Below, piece by piece: positions 63,310-64,000 of a stretch of 64,000 nucleotides of DNA. Source of the DNA: Oreohelix idahoensis (taxonomy: Eukaryota > Mollusca > Gastropoda > Stylommatophora > Oreohelicidae); NCBI GenBank assembly GCA_024509875.1, contig JAMPIV010022930.1, forward strand, positions 186,001 to 250,000. The letters are read 5' to 3'. The notes under the pieces were generated by a model. It was not told the origin of the DNA. It was given only the letters and a program-made list of their open reading frames with translations, and ran no database searches. The translations under genes were made by a program, and so were the position numbers. Each line of letters opens with the position of its first letter. Positions within the stretch are counted from its first letter, which is position 1.

Positions 63310-64000
63310 TCTTGTTACAGCATGCCACTCAAAAACCAAACAAACAAATTCTGTCCAAATCTTTATTTTTATTTTTTCATTTAATGATAAGAAATATCCC
63401 GTTCAACCTTTGATGGGTTATAATTAGTATATATATTGTTTTCAATTTCAAATATTATGAATAACTGCCAAGTGAAGCTGATAATTACCTGACGTTTCAC
63501 CACATGCCAATCAGCTTTTTTTTTTAAATCTGACAAAAGGAAACTATATCCTGATTTTTACTGCATGGCCACTCGAATAAAAAAAATAAAAATAAAAAAA
63601 TTTGCCCAAATGAAACTGATAATAGACTGACTTTTCACTCCATTCCACTCAGATTGTAAAAAAATCTGCCCATATGGGACTGATAACTGCCTGACTTTTC
63701 ATCACATGCCACTAAAATAAAAAAAAATATAAATACAGCCAGAATGAAACTGATTATACTGCCCACATTTTTAACCACATTCTGCTCAAGTGAAAAAAAT
63801 GTGCGCGAATGAAACTTAATTGAGGCCAAACTTTTTAACTGCATGCCACTCAAAATTTAAAAATTGCCTGAATGAAACTGAATATTGCCAGACTTTTTAA
63901 CTGCATGCCACTCAGATGAACAAAAAAATACAAAGAAATTTGTCCAAATGAAACTGATTATTGTCCGACTTTTCATTGCACTTCTCAAATACATTTTTTT
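63310..64000. repeat. Degenerate tandem repeat, unit roughly 60-85 bp
   Basis: Recurring phrases ATGAAACTGAT, TTGCC or TGTCCAAATG, GACTTTTCA and CATGCCACTCA separated by A-rich spacers, seven or more times. Reaches the window end, so its full size is unknown. Confidence 0.75.

Noticed and set aside
58734..64000. Further IQ or tail exons of the myosin
   Set aside because: No segment with IQ-type coding between AG and GT borders was found. The region is LINEs, SINEs and tandem repeats.

Overview
This is metazoan nuclear DNA: AT-rich, full of introns and transposons, with no bacterial-type operons. The families seen (endonuclease-type LINE tails, IN-before-RT Gmr1-type LTR elements, tRNA-headed SINEs, TTAGGG-like motifs) and the style of the LINE proteins suggest a lophotrochozoan, most likely a mollusc and perhaps a gastropod. 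That species-level guess is inference.

The only host gene I can support is on the + strand: eight consecutive internal exons of a class I unconventional myosin closest to Myo1b/Myo1a. They run from the motor domain (5604) through the strut, SH1 helix and converter (24937-25153) into at least four IQ motifs of the lever arm (up to 58733). All exons have AG/GT borders and compatible phases. The gene runs off both ends of the window. Two introns are very large (about 13.8 kb and 26.1 kb) and hold most of the mobile DNA.

The 13.8-kb intron (9373-23177) holds a hAT-type DNA transposon remnant (9804-17890; 14-bp TIR, 6-bp TSD). It had landed in a LINE, and was itself hit by a 6.85-kb LTR element without pol (10331-17184; LTRs of about 1.6 kb, TSD GATGG). 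Next come a 36-bp minisatellite grown inside a LINE, a piggyBac-type MITE and a hAT MITE. The 26.1-kb intron (29974-56086) holds a second, fuller copy of the same DNA transposon (30808-53265, TSD CGATAC). Inserted in it are two complete LTR retrotransposons of the Gmr1 type (32129-40622 and 41804-51263, both on the - strand), a SINE, a 150-bp foldback MITE with a telomere-like core, and a 587-bp retroposon. Nearly every insertion is delimited by target-site duplications that can be read directly.

The most interesting observation is a likely parasite/host pair of retrotransposons. The pol-less element at 10331-17184 shares its leader, presumed primer-binding site, 3' untranslated region, polypurine tract and poly(A)-signal region with the autonomous Gmr1-type element at 41804-51263. 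It encodes a Gag-like protein whose capsid region seems to be replaced by a long coiled coil, keeping the Gag-like N-terminus and the basic N/R/G-rich tail. A second point is technical: almost all frame breaks in these young elements fall on homopolymer runs, often by one extra base, which suggests assembly indel errors rather than decay.

Other content: 22-, 22-, 22-, 23-, 35-, 36- and about 97-bp tandem repeats, TA and CAT/CAC microsatellites, three piggyBac-type TTAA MITEs with different ends, three hAT elements with 8-bp TSDs, and many 5'-truncated LINE copies from at least five families. I found no true tRNA or rRNA gene, no CRISPR array and no promoter that I can defend.
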